From: an uncultured Gammaproteobacteria bacterium
GTDB lineage: Bacteria > Pseudomonadota > Gammaproteobacteria > Acidiferrobacterales > CAJVXG01
NCBI GenBank assembly: GCA_913009215.1
Contig: CAJVXG010000118.1
Span: forward strand, 1 to 5,002
Length of the DNA stretch: 5,002 bases
Direction of reading: 5' to 3'
The position numbers were made by a program, and so were the translations under genes. The notes below the pieces were generated by a model. It was not told where the DNA came from. It saw nothing but the letters and a program-made list of their open reading frames with translations, and did not search any database. Positions 4,102-5,002 of this stretch are shown here, one piece after another; position 1 is the stretch's first letter, and each line of letters starts with the position of its first letter.

Positions 4102-5002
4102 TGGACAGCGCCACACTGATGTTGCTTGCCATCTTACTCCCGTTTCTTGGTGCCGGGGGTATTGTGTTGTCTGGTCGCTGGCCCAACCTGCGCGAAGCCA
4201 TAACCTTACTGACGGCGGGCGGTCTTGGTCTGATTGTTATCAGTCTGTTTCTGCACATCCAGCAAGGAACAAATATAGCATTGCAGTTAGCCGAACCCTT
4301 ACCTGGCCTGCCAATCGCATTCCATATAGAGCCTTTGGGCATGCTGTTTGCGCTGGTGGCTAGTCTGCTGTGGTTTGTTACCTCGATTTATGCCATCGGC
4401 TATATGCGCGGCCATAAGGAAAAAAACCAAACTCGCTTTTATGCCCTGTTCGCGATTGCGATCGGTAGTGCGATGGGTACTGCCTTTGCCGGTAATATGC
4501 TTACCCTGTTCTTGTGTTACGAGGTGCTGACAATTTCGACCTATCCGCTTGTTGCCCACGGCGGCACACCGGAGGCCAGGCGTAGCGCCCGTACCTATTT
4601 GGGCATATTGTTGGGCACTTCAATCGGCTTGCAGTTACTGGCAATACTGATCACCTATACAATAAGCGGAACGCTGGATTTCCGTGATGGCGGCATCCTT
4701 GCCGGAAAGCTAGACCCCGCCTGGGCTGCGTTGCTCTATGCATTATTTATATTTGGTATCGGCAAGGCCGCGATCATGCCCCTCCATCGCTGGTTGCCGG
4801 CGGCGATGGTGGCGCCAACCCCGGTCAGCGCACTATTACACGCGGTAGCGGTGGTCAAGGCCGGTGTCTTCACGATACTGAAGGTAACGGTATATATTTT
4901 CGGCACCGATTTTATTCTCGAGTCGGGAGCCAACAACTGGTTGATCTGGTTTGCCGCGGCGACAATATTATTTGCATCGCTCATAGCAATGACCAAAGAC
5001 AA
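4101..5002 (+). CDS. Second antiporter-like subunit, NuoL/MrpA N-terminal type (partial, cut by right edge)
   Basis: The first 300 residues of a large membrane protein are present, reading open to the edge. Hydrophobic segments lie at about 5-23, 34-52, 76-100, 113-130, 131-150, 165-188, 209-226, 241-266 and 280-297. This is the fold of NuoL/M/N, MrpA and MrpD (Proton_antipo_M, PF00361, from about 130). Functional residues are intact: E141 in CYEVLTISTYPLVAH, K222 in GKAAIMPLHRWLP, then APTPVSALLHAVAVVKAG (238-255) with H247 and K253. The TPVSALLHA pattern is more typical of NuoL and MrpA than of MrpD, whose counterpart upstream reads APSVVTVFLAA. The edge falls at MTKD, where the family's DxKR-LAYS motif would begin. 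It could supply the role of the NuoL-like half of MrpA missing elsewhere in the window, or be an extra D-type subunit. Start: ATG in a TGATG overlap with mrpD; an in-frame TTG at 4098 is the alternative. The C-terminal half is not visible. Confidence 0.88.
   Translation, partial: MDSATLMLLAILLPFLGAGGIVLSGRWPNLREAITLLTAGGLGLIVISLFLHIQQGTNIALQLAEPLPGLPIAFHIEPLGMLFALVASLLWFVTSIYAIGYMRGHKEKNQTRFYALFAIAIGSAMGTAFAGNMLTLFLCYEVLTISTYPLVAHGGTPEARRSARTYLGILLGTSIGLQLLAILITYTISGTLDFRDGGILAGKLDPAWAALLYALFIFGIGKAAIMPLHRWLPAAMVAPTPVSALLHAVAVVKAGVFTILKVTVYIFGTDFILESGANNWLIWFAAATILFASLIAMTKD

Noticed and set aside
2626..5002. Assignment of the two large genes to respiratory complex I (nuoM/nuoL)
   Set aside because: Shared fold and motifs are expected, but the neighbours are MrpE, F, G, B and MbhD/E, which are absent from nuo operons, and no other nuo genes are present.
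220..5002. Frameshift or pseudogene within the operon
   Set aside because: All seven complete genes have family-typical lengths and intact motifs, and the truncated one is open to the window edge.

Overview
The window holds most of a multi-subunit cation/proton antiporter operon of the Mrp (Mnh/Sha) family, all on the + strand. Seven complete genes and one gene cut by the right edge fill positions 220-5002 with no untranslated base between them. In order they encode MrpE, MrpF, MrpG, a stand-alone MrpA C-terminal module (MbhD plus MbhE domains), MrpB, MrpC, MrpD, and the start of a second large antiporter-like membrane subunit of NuoL/MrpA type. The first 164 bases carry the probable tail of an unidentified gene. 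Between it and mrpE is a short AT-rich control region with a consensus -10 box inside a perfect 10-bp inverted repeat.

The products together would form an inner-membrane complex that exchanges Na+ (or another monovalent cation) for H+, supporting pH and sodium homeostasis or coupling two ion gradients. MrpD and the last gene carry the Glu and Lys residues of the proton paths shared with complex I subunits NuoL/M/N. MrpC is the NuoK-like partner. The MbhD/E module stands in for the C-terminal part of canonical MrpA. MrpB, E, F and G are the small membrane subunits.

The architecture differs from the textbook mrpABCDEFG operon. The order E-F-G-(MbhD/E)-B-C-D matches, subunit for subunit, the antiporter module of archaeal membrane-bound hydrogenase (mbhABCDEFGH). 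The large MrpA protein appears to be split, with its C-terminal module before mrpB and a NuoL/MrpA-like antiporter subunit after mrpD. As far as I know, related layouts with several D-like genes occur in gammaproteobacteria, so this looks like a non-canonical branch of a known family rather than a wholly new system. The genes downstream of the right edge would decide whether it also contains extra antiporter subunits or another module.

The organism is probably a Gram-negative proteobacterium, possibly a gammaproteobacterium, with medium G+C. This rests on codon use, the tight gene packing and family resemblance recalled from memory, and is an inference. I saw no RNA genes, mobile elements, CRISPR array or convincing terminator.
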